Notes under the pieces: generated by a model
The model's input: the letters and a program-made list of their open reading frames with translations, nothing else
Told to the model about the DNA's origin: nothing
Database searches by the model: none
Part shown: piece by piece, positions 52,097 to 59,851 of the stretch
Layout of the letters: each line of letters begins with the position of its first letter
How positions within the stretch are numbered: position 1 is the stretch's first letter
Assembly (NCBI RefSeq): GCF_010974825.1
Contig: NZ_JAAILA010000012.1
Coordinates: forward strand, 124,001 to 188,000
Source: Aeromonas rivipollensis
Lineage (GTDB): Bacteria > Pseudomonadota > Gammaproteobacteria > Enterobacterales > Aeromonadaceae
DNA length: 64,000 bases
Direction: 5' to 3'
Program-made: the position numbers and the translations under genes

Positions 52097-52687
52097 ATGA
52101 CGTTAGGTTTTTTTAGAAAAAAAAAGGCGGGAACGGGAAAGGATCCCTCTGCCACCCCGGTCTATGGGGATATGGCAGACAAACAAACGAAATACGAGGC
52201 CCTGGTGCATGCCCTGCACGGGGACATCTACCGCTACGCCTACTGGCTGTGCCGGGATCCGCAAGTCGCCGAGGATCTGGTGCAGGAGACCTTCCTGCGG
52301 GCCTGGAAGGCGATCGACTCCCTGATCGATGACAAGGCCGCCAAGGCCTGGCTCATCACCATATTGCGGCGGGAAAATGCCCGGCGCTTCGAGCGCAAGC
52401 AGTTCGATCTCATCGATCTCGACGAGCATCCCCAAAGCGATCAGGATGCGCTGCACAGCGAGCAGGAGATGGAGCACGAGTGGCTTCGGCGCCACATAGC
52501 CCGCCTGCCCGCCGAGTATCAGGAGCCCCTGCTGTTGCAGGTGCTCGGGGGGTTCAGCGGCGAGGAGATCGCCGCCCAGCTCGGCCTGAACAAGAACACC
52601 GTCATGACGCGGCTGTTCCGGGCTCGCAACCAGATCAAAGAGGCCATGGAGGCTGCGCAGCAACAGAGAGGTCACACCAATGGATGA
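52097..52687 (+). CDS. ECF-type RNA polymerase sigma factor
   Basis: 196 residues. Region 2 (about 35-100) reads VHALHGDIYRYAYWLCRDPQVAEDLVQETFLRAWKA; region 4 (about 127-180) has LPAEYQEPLLLQVLGGFSGEEIAAQLGLNKNTVMTRLFRAR. The N-terminal 25 residues are basic and extra to the core. It overlaps the DUF3379 gene by 8 bases, the usual sigma/anti-sigma arrangement, and precedes fadL, a linkage also known from Vibrio and Shewanella. The target promoters cannot be read from this window. Confidence 0.93.
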   Translation: MTLGFFRKKKAGTGKDPSATPVYGDMADKQTKYEALVHALHGDIYRYAYWLCRDPQVAEDLVQETFLRAWKAIDSLIDDKAAKAWLITILRRENARRFERKQFDLIDLDEHPQSDQDALHSEQEMEHEWLRRHIARLPAEYQEPLLLQVLGGFSGEEIAAQLGLNKNTVMTRLFRARNQIKEAMEAAQQQRGHTNG

Positions 52688-53423
52688 GCTTGAATTTCGC
52701 CGCCGGGCCATCACCCATCCCTCGGACAGGGATCCTGCCTTCCTCGCCGCGGCAGAGGCGTCTGTCGCCAATCGCAAGCACCTGGACGAGATGAAGCAGC
52801 TCGATCGCAGCCTGCAACGGGCGATGGAGGTCGAGGTGCCCGCCGGTCTCGCCGAGCGGATCTTGCTCCGCCAGGCGATGGAAGCGAGTGACGATGTGGT
52901 GGTGCCACTGCCCTCCCCGGCCAAAGGCACCGGCTGGCGCCCCCTCGCCATGGCGGCATCGGTCGCCTTCCTGCTCGGCATGAGTACCCGCTGGATCAAC
53001 TGGCCACCGGCATCGGAGCCGCTGTCGCTGGCCCAGGTAGCCATGGCCCACGTCTATGGGGAGGAGCCCTTCATCCAGGGGGTGGATGAGAAGGTGAGCC
53101 TGCAGACCATCAACGCCAAGATGGAAAAATATGGCGCCACCCTGATGGACATGCCCGGCATGAAGATCACCTATGTCAATCACTGTGCCTTTTATCAGGG
53201 GCCGGCCCTGCACATGGTGATCCAGGGCAAGATGGGCCCGGTCACCCTGTTCCTGGTGCCCAAGCATGTGCCACTCACTATCCAGCCCGATTTTGCAGAC
53301 GGCACCCTCAAGGGGGAGATACTCCCGCTCAAGGGGGCAAATATGGTGCTGATTGGAGACATGCAGGAGTCATTGGCCCCGGTTGCCCAGCAGCTTGAGT
53401 CACGTTTGCACTGGTCCATTTAA
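52680..53423 (+). CDS. DUF3379 membrane protein, probable anti-sigma factor
   Basis: 247 residues. A charged N-terminal cytoplasmic segment of about 85 residues (the expected sigma-binding part), one membrane helix at 87-103 (PLAMAASVAFLLGMS) and a 140-residue periplasmic domain with a single Cys (NHCAFYQG). Overlaps the ECF sigma gene. DUF3379 is the family name I associate with this position; the anti-sigma function is inferred from topology and coupling. Confidence 0.85.
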   Translation: MDELEFRRRAITHPSDRDPAFLAAAEASVANRKHLDEMKQLDRSLQRAMEVEVPAGLAERILLRQAMEASDDVVVPLPSPAKGTGWRPLAMAASVAFLLGMSTRWINWPPASEPLSLAQVAMAHVYGEEPFIQGVDEKVSLQTINAKMEKYGATLMDMPGMKITYVNHCAFYQGPALHMVIQGKMGPVTLFLVPKHVPLTIQPDFADGTLKGEILPLKGANMVLIGDMQESLAPVAQQLESRLHWSI

Positions 53424-53469
53424 CAGATCTTGACTGGGGCTGACCGGGCCCCGGTCACTTCCATATCAC

Positions 53470-53496
53470 AGGCAGACACGGTCGTTGTCTGCCTGT
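53470..53496 (+). terminator. hairpin after the sigma/anti-sigma operon
   Basis: Perfect CAGGCAGACA/TGTCTGCCTG stem with a 7-base loop; the T tract is poor (TTCATCTC), so termination may be weak or Rho-assisted. Confidence 0.55.
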
Positions 53497-53648
53497 TCAT
53501 CTCAGAATCCCGACAACTTCCCGCCTGATACCCACCTGAAGTCACATTTTTACACTTTTTTTTGAACGATTCAAAAGGAGCTCATTGTATGTTATTTATC
53601 CAATAATGGATAAAACAGACTATTTAAACGGCAAGTTAAAACAAATGA

Positions 53649-53677
53649 TTAACACAATGGAAACTTTTATGTATTCT
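53649..53677 (+). promoter_or_regulatory. probable fadL promoter
   Basis: TTAACA (53649-53654), 17 bases, TATTCT (53672-53677). The predicted start falls in the FadR-like site just downstream. Confidence 0.5.
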
Positions 53678-53682
53678 GCTGT

Positions 53683-53699
53683 CACTGGTCTGATTTCTT
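53683..53699. promoter_or_regulatory. FadR-like operator upstream of the first fadL
   Basis: CACTGGTCTGATTTCTT: the left part ACTGGTCTGA matches the E. coli FadR consensus exactly, the right arm is poor (11 of 16 defined positions by my count). It lies at the predicted transcription start. Confidence 0.5.
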
Positions 53700-53831
53700 A
53701 CCTCCTACCAGATCCATAGAATCACGCCAGAAGTGAATGGGAAGAAGCTGACATAACAACAGATCTTGTCGTCTATAGCGGCCAAAGAGCCCTGATATCG
53801 ACAGAAAATCTGCTTACAAAGAGAGAACACT

Positions 53832-55118
53832 ATGACAACTGCCTTTTTCAAGAAAAGCCTGATCGCCGCGGCCGTCACCCTGGCCAGCACTCAGACCTTC
53901 GCCGCCGCGTTCCAGCTGAACGAACACTCGGCCTCCGGTCTGGGCCGCGCCTATGCCGGTGAAGCCGCCATCGCCGACAACGCGTCCGTGCTGTCCCGCA
54001 ACCCGGCCGCCATGACCACCTTCGACAAGATGGCACTGTCTGTTTCCGGTACCTATATCAAGCCCGACGTGGATGTCGCGGGTGACATCTATGCCGGTCC
54101 GGCCAAGCTGGCCTCCTCCAGCGAGAGCGACATCGCCCCCGATGCCTTCGTGCCGGCCACCTACTTCATCCAGCCCCTGAACGATCAGTGGGCCTGGGGG
54201 ATTGGCCTCTTCTCCAACTACGGCCTCGCTACCGAGTACTCCAAGACCTTCCCGGCCGGTGCCGGTGCCGGTGATACCGAGCTGTTGACCTTCAACATCA
54301 ACCCCAACATCGCCTACCGCATCAACTCCAACTTCAGCGTGGGTGCCGGTGTCAATGCCGTCTATGCCCAGGCCGAGCTGAACCGCTATGCCGGAGCCCT
54401 GGCACCTGGCCTGACCGCCAAAACCGGCGTGCCGCACAACAGCGACACCGCCATCGCTCACCTCAAGGGTGACACCTGGGGCTTTGGCTGGAACGTCGGC
54501 GCCCTGTACGAGATCAACGACAACAACCGCCTGGCCCTGACCTACCGCTCCCAGGTAGACCTGAGCTTTGACGGCGACTTCAAGGGGCTGACCTCAGGTT
54601 ACAAGACCGTCGATGGCAACCTGAAACTGGATCTGCCTGCCCAGGCCGAGTTCGCCGGTTACCACCGTCTGAACCAGCAGTTCGCGGTGCACTACTCCGT
54701 CAACTGGACCGACTGGAGCGCCTTCCAGGAGCTCAAGGCCACCAGCAACTCCTGCGCCGGTGGGATCTGCCTGCAAAAAGACGAGAAGTTCAAGGATTCC
54801 GCCCGCTACGCCATCGGTGGTACCTGGTACGTCAACCCGTCCTGGGAAGCCCGCATCGGCTTCGCCTACGACAACAGCCCGATCGAGCCGGAATACCGCA
54901 GCCTGAGCATTCCTGACTCCGACCGTGTCTGGTACAGCGCCGGCGCCACCTACCACATCGATCAGGACATGAGCGTCGATTTCGGCATGGCCTACCTGGA
55001 CGGCAAGGAAGTGGACGTGAACGAAGGTCTGACCAGCCATACCGATCCGGTACGCTGGAAGGGTACCTCCCACGGCAACGCCTTGCTGGCATCCGCCCAG
55101 TTCAACATGAAATTCTGA
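53832..55118 (+). CDS. fadL: FadL-family outer-membrane long-chain fatty acid transporter
   Basis: 428 residues with a signal peptide (cleavage about residues 24-26) and an alternating, aromatic-ended beta-barrel pattern up to the C-terminal Phe (FNMKF). The mature N-terminus AFQLNEHSASGLGRAYAGEAA forms the hatch, and the family NPA motif is present at 57-59 (SRNPAAM). The extracellular segment with SNSCAGGICLQKDE carries a likely disulphide pair. Imports exogenous long-chain fatty acids by lateral diffusion for FadD. Downstream of the ECF sigma/DUF3379 pair and upstream of a second FadL. Confidence 0.95.
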   Translation: MTTAFFKKSLIAAAVTLASTQTFAAAFQLNEHSASGLGRAYAGEAAIADNASVLSRNPAAMTTFDKMALSVSGTYIKPDVDVAGDIYAGPAKLASSSESDIAPDAFVPATYFIQPLNDQWAWGIGLFSNYGLATEYSKTFPAGAGAGDTELLTFNINPNIAYRINSNFSVGAGVNAVYAQAELNRYAGALAPGLTAKTGVPHNSDTAIAHLKGDTWGFGWNVGALYEINDNNRLALTYRSQVDLSFDGDFKGLTSGYKTVDGNLKLDLPAQAEFAGYHRLNQQFAVHYSVNWTDWSAFQELKATSNSCAGGICLQKDEKFKDSARYAIGGTWYVNPSWEARIGFAYDNSPIEPEYRSLSIPDSDRVWYSAGATYHIDQDMSVDFGMAYLDGKEVDVNEGLTSHTDPVRWKGTSHGNALLASAQFNMKF

Positions 55119-55136
55119 TTTCATCGCGATCAAACA

Positions 55137-55161
55137 GAGCGCCTCCGGGCGCTCTTTTTTT
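55137..55161 (+). terminator. terminator of the first fadL
   Basis: GAGCGCC-TCCG-GGCGCTC stem-loop then seven T residues. Confidence 0.92.
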
Positions 55162-55287
55162 ATGCGACATCCCCATCTCAGCGCACAGCTGTAGCAAACA
55201 GCTGTACTCTTTTTGTTTTTTATCAAGCTATTAGAGTCGACACCTCCAGCATTTAATCCCGTTTTGCCCTCTCGGCCCCCGCCCCCG

Positions 55288-55315
55288 TTGCCTTACTGGT
55301 CATACCATATAAAAT
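55288..55315 (+). promoter_or_regulatory. probable promoter of the second fadL
   Basis: TTGCCT (55288-55293), 16 bases, TAAAAT (55310-55315). The spacer is occupied by the FadR-like site. Confidence 0.5.
55294..55310. promoter_or_regulatory. FadR-like operator in the second fadL promoter
   Basis: TACTGGTCATACCATAT matches 12 of 16 defined positions of AACTGGTCNGACCAGTT (my count). Its place between -35 and -10 would make binding repressive. Confidence 0.55.
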
Positions 55316-55369
55316 CCCGCCCCCAACCGAATCACAGAATGAACCCTCAGTTCATCCCGAGGAAAAGCA

Positions 55370-56626
55370 ATGCAGTCGACCATCAAGCCCTCCCTTATCG
55401 CCCTGATCTTGCTGCCTGGTCAGGTCCTGGCGGCCGGATTCCAGCTGGCGGAGCAATCGGCCACCGGCATGGGTCGCGCCTTCGCCGGGGAGGCAGCCAT
55501 CGCCGACAACGCCAGCGTGCTCGCCCGTAACGCCGCCGCCATGACCCGTTTCAAGCGCACCGCCTTCTCCGGCGGCGTCATTCATATCCAGCCTGACGTC
55601 AACATCGAGGGGGTGACCCGGGTCCCCACCACCCAGGGGCCGGTGACCCTGGATGCGAGCGCCAACGACATCGCGGACGGTGCCTGGGTGCCCAACGCCT
55701 ATCTTATCCTGCCCCTGAATGATCAGTGGTGGCTGGGGCTGGCGGCCACCTCCTACTATGGCCTCGGCGTCCAGATGCCGGACAACTACAACGCCGGTCA
55801 CTTCGGCAACGTCTCCGACATCAAGACGGTGGATCTCGGTGCCTCCCTGGCCTATCGCATCAACCGGAACTGGTCGATCGGCGCCGGCCTCTCCGCCATC
55901 CATGGCGAAGGGGAAGTGGGCGGTACCTTCCCCTCCAACAACAAGATTGCCAAGCACCTCAAGGGGGATGGCTGGGCCCTTGGCTGGCATCTCGGCACCC
56001 TGCTGGAGTTGTCCCCTGCCACCCGCATCGGCCTCTCCTATCGCCATGACGTCAACCTGACCCTCTCCGGGGATGCCGTCGGCACCGATCTGCTGGGCCG
56101 CACCTTCACCGACACCGGCACCCTGGACTTGCCCCTGCCCGCCACCGCGGAGCTGGCTCTGTTCCATCAGCTGACCCCGACCCTGGCGCTGCATTCGAGC
56201 ATCAACTGGACCAACTGGAGCAAGTTCGTGCAGCTCGAATCCGAGCTCGATCACCATGGCACCATGCACATCAAGGACGAGCACTGGGAAGACAGCTGGC
56301 GCTACGCCCTCGGCCTGACCTATCAGCTGGCTCCGAAGTGGCAGCTTCGCTCCGGCCTGGCCTATGATCGCAGCCCGGTTCCCGCCGATCGCCGCACCAT
56401 CTCCATCCCGGATTCGGATCGGATATGGTACAGCGCCGGTGTGGGTTACCAGATAGACCGCAACCTGTCGCTTGATCTGGGGCTGACCCTGATCGACGGC
56501 AAGAAGGTCGAGGTGAACGAAACCATGCAGCTCAGACCCGGGGTAGCGCAAACCACCTCCACCTTCCAGGGCACCTCGGAAGGGGATGCCTGGCTGGCCG
56601 GCCTGCAGCTCAACTACCTCTTCTGA
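55370..56626 (+). CDS. second FadL-family outer-membrane transporter
   Basis: 418 residues, related along its whole length to the preceding FadL. Signal peptide to about residue 21 (VLA), mature start AGFQLAEQSATGMGRAFAGEAA, beta-barrel ending in NYLF. The NPA motif of the hatch region is changed to NAA (residues 54-56, ARNAAAM), while flanking residues are conserved. It lacks the Cys pair of the first copy. It may prefer a different hydrophobic substrate. Own promoter and FadR-like site; the first fadL is closed by a terminator, so they are separate units. Confidence 0.93.
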   Translation: MQSTIKPSLIALILLPGQVLAAGFQLAEQSATGMGRAFAGEAAIADNASVLARNAAAMTRFKRTAFSGGVIHIQPDVNIEGVTRVPTTQGPVTLDASANDIADGAWVPNAYLILPLNDQWWLGLAATSYYGLGVQMPDNYNAGHFGNVSDIKTVDLGASLAYRINRNWSIGAGLSAIHGEGEVGGTFPSNNKIAKHLKGDGWALGWHLGTLLELSPATRIGLSYRHDVNLTLSGDAVGTDLLGRTFTDTGTLDLPLPATAELALFHQLTPTLALHSSINWTNWSKFVQLESELDHHGTMHIKDEHWEDSWRYALGLTYQLAPKWQLRSGLAYDRSPVPADRRTISIPDSDRIWYSAGVGYQIDRNLSLDLGLTLIDGKKVEVNETMQLRPGVAQTTSTFQGTSEGDAWLAGLQLNYLF

Positions 56627-56646
56627 TCCCGCCACCCCTGGCAATA

Positions 56647-56693
56647 CTATGCCAGTTGCTGACCCTTTCGACCCGGTCGGCACTGGCATAGTG
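56647..56693. repeat. inverted repeat after the second fadL
   Basis: ACTATGCCAGT and ACTGGCATAGT, an 11-bp perfect inverted repeat with a 25-base loop that is itself partly self-complementary. No T tract follows. It may be a terminator or an mRNA-stabilising structure. Confidence 0.6.
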
Positions 56694-56740
56694 ATCCGCT
56701 TCACCATAGAATCAAGCCTTCACCCATGCTGGAGAAATGC

Positions 56741-57964
56741 ATGTATTCCTATGTAGCAAGGCAGCCCATCCTGGATCGGGAATTGAAGACCCATGCCTAT
56801 GAGCTGCTGTTTCGCGACAGCCTGGATAATGTGTTTCCCCCCATCTCCGCCCAGCTGGCCACCTCGCGACTGGTGACGGAGCAATTCCTGCAACAGAACA
56901 TCGATCAGCTGCTTGGCGGCCACCCCTGTTTCATCAACTTTCCCCACTCCCTGCTGCTGGACGGCCTGGCCGAGTGCCTGCCCCAGGACAAGGTGGTGAT
57001 CGAGATACTGGAAGATGCCGAGCCCGACGATGCCCTGCTGGACAAGGTGATCCAGCTCCACGGGCTGGGCTATCGGCTGGCGCTGGATGACTTCACCCTG
57101 GTCCCGGCCTGGGACAGGTTCCTGCCCTATATCCACATCATCAAGTTCGATCTGCGGGCCACACCGCTCGCCAGCATAGAGAAGTTCATGCTGACCCATA
57201 GCCACCTGCCGCTCACCTACCTCGCCGAAAAGGTGGAGGACAAGGACGAGTTTGAACGGATGAAGGGGCTCGGGGTCGAGTTGTTCCAGGGCTTCTTCTT
57301 CAGCCGGCCCCAGATGGTGCAGCAAACCACCATGCCCCCGACCCAGCTGGTGGTGATGCAGCTGCTGAAAGTGGTCAATCAGGCCGAGCCGGATCTGGAC
57401 AAGATAGAGCAGCTGCTCAACCAGGATCTATCCCTCTCCCTCAAGCTGCTGCGCTACGTCAATCACCTCAAGCGCTTTCCCCAGCCCATCGCCTCGTTTC
57501 GCCAGGCCGCCAGCTCCCTGGGGCACGCCCAGCTCAAGCGTTTCGTGGCCCTGATCGCCGCCACCAGCGCCGGTCACGACAAGAGTGCCGAGCTATACCA
57601 GATGTCCCTCATCCGGGCCCGCTTCTGCGAGCTGCTGGCACAGACCCATGCCCCCACCCAGCAGGCGCAGCAAGCCTTCATCACCGGGCTCTTCTCCCTG
57701 CTGGACGTGCTGATGGGGCAACCGCTGGATCAGCTGCTCGGCACCATACCTCTGACCGCCGAGATCCGCGCCGCCCTGCTGGAGCGCAAGGGCAATCTGG
57801 GGTTCTACCTGGCGTTTTGTGAAGACTACGAGAAGGCCAACTGGCAACGGATCGCCGCCAGCACTGCCCGCCTGGGGCTCAATGAAGAGAAGGTCAGCCA
57901 CCTCTATCTGGCCGCCACCACCTGGGTCAATCAGCAGCTCCAGGCCATGGAAGGGACGGACTGA
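56741..57964 (+). CDS. EAL-HDOD signalling protein (CdgJ/YuxH type)
   Basis: 407 residues from the ATG at 56741, which has GGAG six bases upstream; an ATG five codons upstream lacks one. The N-terminal EAL-like domain (about 1-200) shows YELLFRD for the EAL box, FINFPHSLL, VVIEILED, ALDDF, IIKFDLR, AEKVED and QGFFFSRP. Several canonical residues are kept but DDFGTGYS is shortened to DDFTLVPA, so c-di-GMP hydrolysis is uncertain. The C-terminal HDOD domain (about 205-390) starts at VVMQLLKVVNQAEPDLDKIEQLL. Homologues in Vibrio affect motility. Single gene. Confidence 0.9.
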   Translation: MYSYVARQPILDRELKTHAYELLFRDSLDNVFPPISAQLATSRLVTEQFLQQNIDQLLGGHPCFINFPHSLLLDGLAECLPQDKVVIEILEDAEPDDALLDKVIQLHGLGYRLALDDFTLVPAWDRFLPYIHIIKFDLRATPLASIEKFMLTHSHLPLTYLAEKVEDKDEFERMKGLGVELFQGFFFSRPQMVQQTTMPPTQLVVMQLLKVVNQAEPDLDKIEQLLNQDLSLSLKLLRYVNHLKRFPQPIASFRQAASSLGHAQLKRFVALIAATSAGHDKSAELYQMSLIRARFCELLAQTHAPTQQAQQAFITGLFSLLDVLMGQPLDQLLGTIPLTAEIRAALLERKGNLGFYLAFCEDYEKANWQRIAASTARLGLNEEKVSHLYLAATTWVNQQLQAMEGTD

Positions 57965-58002
57965 ACCCACTCCCCGGTGTCACCTATCCCTCCCCGAAAA
58001 TG

Positions 58003-58029
58003 ACAACGTCCCTGCATGAGGGACGTTGT
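58003..58029 (-). terminator. terminator of the thiolase gene
   Basis: ACAACGTCCC/GGGACGTTGT stem with a 7-base loop, followed by CATTTTC on the minus strand, 34 bases past the stop. Confidence 0.75.
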
Positions 58030-58062
58030 GCATTTATCGGCAAGCGCCTTGGGTGCGACTCC

Positions 58063-59226
58063 TCAGCCCAGTTCGATGGCCATGGCGGTCGCCTCCCCGC
58101 CGCCGATGCACAGGCTCGCCACCCCTCGCCGCAGGCCCCGCGTGTGCAGGGCGTGGATCAGGGTGACCAGGATGCGGGCACCGCTGGCCCCCAGGGGATG
58201 GCCCAGGGCGCAGGCCCCCCCGTTCACGTTCAACTTGTGATGGGGGATCTGGCACCCCGCCATGGCCAGCATGCTCACCATGGCGAAGGCCTCGTTCACC
58301 TCGAACAGGTCCACCTCCTCCACCGACCAGCCCACCCGGGCCAGCAGCTTGTCGATGGCCCCCACGGGGGCACTGGTAAACTCCGCCGGCAGGGCTGCAT
58401 GGTTCTGGTATCCCACTACCCTGGCCAGCACGGGCAAACCCAGGCGCTCGGCGGTCTCGGCCCGCATCAACACCAGTGCCGCCGCCCCGTCCGAGATGGA
58501 GCTGGCATTGGCCGCCGTGATGGTGCCCGTCTTGCTGAAGGCCGGTTTCAGGGTCGGTATCTTGTCGGGCCTGGCCTTCCCCGGTTGTTCGTCGTCAGCC
58601 AGCAGCAGGGTGTCTGCCGCCATCACGGGCGCCAGCTCTGCCCCGAAGGCGCCGCTTCGCTGCGCCGCCAGGGCCCGCTCCAGAGAGGCGATGGCGAAGG
58701 CATCCATGTCGGCCCGGGTCAGCCCGGCCCTGTCCGCGCTCAGCTGGGCGTAGTGGCCCATCAGGTGCCCCTCGTAGGCATCCTGCAAGCCGTCGAGGAA
58801 CATGTGATCCAGCACGCTCTGGTGGCCCATGCGAAAACCGCTGCGCGCCTTGTCCAGCAGATAGGGGGCCCGGCTCATGCTCTCCATGCCGCCCGCCACC
58901 ACCACATCCACCTCCCCCAGCCGCAGCCCGTCTGCCGCGAGCATCACCGCCTTCATGCCGGAGCCGCACACCTTGTTGATGGTGGTGCAGGGCACGCTGT
59001 CCGGCAGCCCGGCCTTGAGCGCCGCCTGACGGGCCGGTGCCTGCCCGACCCCGGCGCTCAGCACATTGCCCAGATAGACCTCATCGACCCGAGTTGCGTC
59101 TATCCCGGCTGCCGCCAGGGCGGCGCGGATGGCGCAGGCGCCAAGCTCGGGCGCACTCAGGGCGCTCAAGGCTCCTTGAAAGGCCCCCATGGGGGTACGT
59201 TTGGCCGCCACAATCACTATATCCAT
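58063..59226 (-). CDS. acetyl-CoA C-acetyltransferase (AtoB-type thiolase)
   Basis: 387 residues from the ATG at 59226, with GGAG 10 bases upstream. Degrades acetoacetyl-CoA or condenses two acetyl-CoA. Nucleophilic Cys87 in NKVCGSGMKAV, His in NEAFA-HPLGASGAR context and second Cys in SLCIGGGEATAMAIE. The short length and motif wording fit the biosynthetic/AtoB class, not FadA/FadI. It is transcribed divergently from a LiuR-like regulator with a candidate operator between them, so it likely serves branched-chain amino acid or ketone-body catabolism. The remaining liu genes are not in the window. Confidence 0.93.
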   Translation of the reverse strand: MDIVIVAAKRTPMGAFQGALSALSAPELGACAIRAALAAAGIDATRVDEVYLGNVLSAGVGQAPARQAALKAGLPDSVPCTTINKVCGSGMKAVMLAADGLRLGEVDVVVAGGMESMSRAPYLLDKARSGFRMGHQSVLDHMFLDGLQDAYEGHLMGHYAQLSADRAGLTRADMDAFAIASLERALAAQRSGAFGAELAPVMAADTLLLADDEQPGKARPDKIPTLKPAFSKTGTITAANASSISDGAAALVLMRAETAERLGLPVLARVVGYQNHAALPAEFTSAPVGAIDKLLARVGWSVEEVDLFEVNEAFAMVSMLAMAGCQIPHHKLNVNGGACALGHPLGASGARILVTLIHALHTRGLRRGVASLCIGGGEATAMAIELG

Positions 59227-59298
59227 CAATCGCACTCTCCTTGTTACATTGGGATAACATATGCCGCCGCCGTCCCCGGAACAAGACTTGCGGGGAAG

Positions 59299-59315
59299 TT
59301 GACGTTTGGGTAAGG
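59299..59315 (+). promoter_or_regulatory. candidate MerR/LiuR operator
   Basis: TTGACGTTTGGGTAAGG in the 132-base divergent region. It resembles, from memory, the TTGACGTTNACGTNAA-type sites described for LiuR. The right half is poor. Confidence 0.35.
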
Positions 59316-59358
59316 TGCCAGCCTGCATTGACAACCAGATGACAGCCAAGACAGCCCT

Positions 59359-59757
59359 ATGACCAAATCCAAGGATGACGCCCGGACCTTCAGCATCAGC
59401 GAGCTGGCCCGTGAATTCGATGTGACCACCCGCAGTATCCGTTTCTACGAGGATCAGGGCCTGCTGAACCCGACGCGCCAGGGGCAGACCCGGATCTACA
59501 GCCGTCAGGACAGGGTGCGCCTCAAGCTGACCCTGCGTGGCAAACGGCTGGGCTTCAGCCTCGCGGACATCCGCGAGCTGTTCGATCTCTATGACGCGGA
59601 CAAGAGCAGCCGCTCCCAGTTGCAGACCATGCTGGGGCTGGTGGCCGACAAGCGGGAGACCCTGCAGCAGCAGCTGGAAGATATCCAGATGGTCTTGCTG
59701 GAGCTGGAGGCCGCCGAGCAGCGCTGCCGGCAGGCACTGGGCCAGCTGACCCCCTGA
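59359..59757 (+). CDS. MerR-family transcriptional regulator, LiuR-like
   Basis: 132 residues. The winged helix begins with FSISELAREFDVTTRSIRFY and EDQGLLNPTRQGQTRIYS, followed by RVRLKLTLRGKRLGFSLADI and a C-terminal dimerisation coiled coil (about 80-125, KRETLQQQLEDIQMVLLELEAAE). There is no Cys-rich metal-binding tail, as in LiuR-type regulators of leucine/isovalerate and fatty-acid degradation. Divergent neighbour of an acetyl-CoA acetyltransferase gene, its likely target. Confidence 0.9.
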   Translation: MTKSKDDARTFSISELAREFDVTTRSIRFYEDQGLLNPTRQGQTRIYSRQDRVRLKLTLRGKRLGFSLADIRELFDLYDADKSSRSQLQTMLGLVADKRETLQQQLEDIQMVLLELEAAEQRCRQALGQLTP

Positions 59758-59800
59758 ATGGGCAAGGGAGGGGCAGCCATCGCGGCCCCAGGAAAATAGA

Positions 59801-59826
59801 AAGAGGGAGGCTTGCGCCTCCCTCTT
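59801..59826. terminator. bidirectional terminator between liuR-like gene and symporter
   Basis: AAGAGGGAGG/CCTCCCTCTT with a 6-base loop lies between the two convergent genes; T-rich flank on the minus side (CTATTTTCC). Confidence 0.8.
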
Positions 59827-59851
59827 GTCATTCATGGCAGTGGGCCTGGTC

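Larger units (their letters stand above)
53424..53831. other. fadL upstream region
   Basis: About 400 bases, AT-rich in its second half, holding the hairpin above, a probable promoter and a FadR-like site. No additional gene seen. The leader between the predicted transcription start and the fadL ATG is about 145 bases. Confidence 0.6.
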
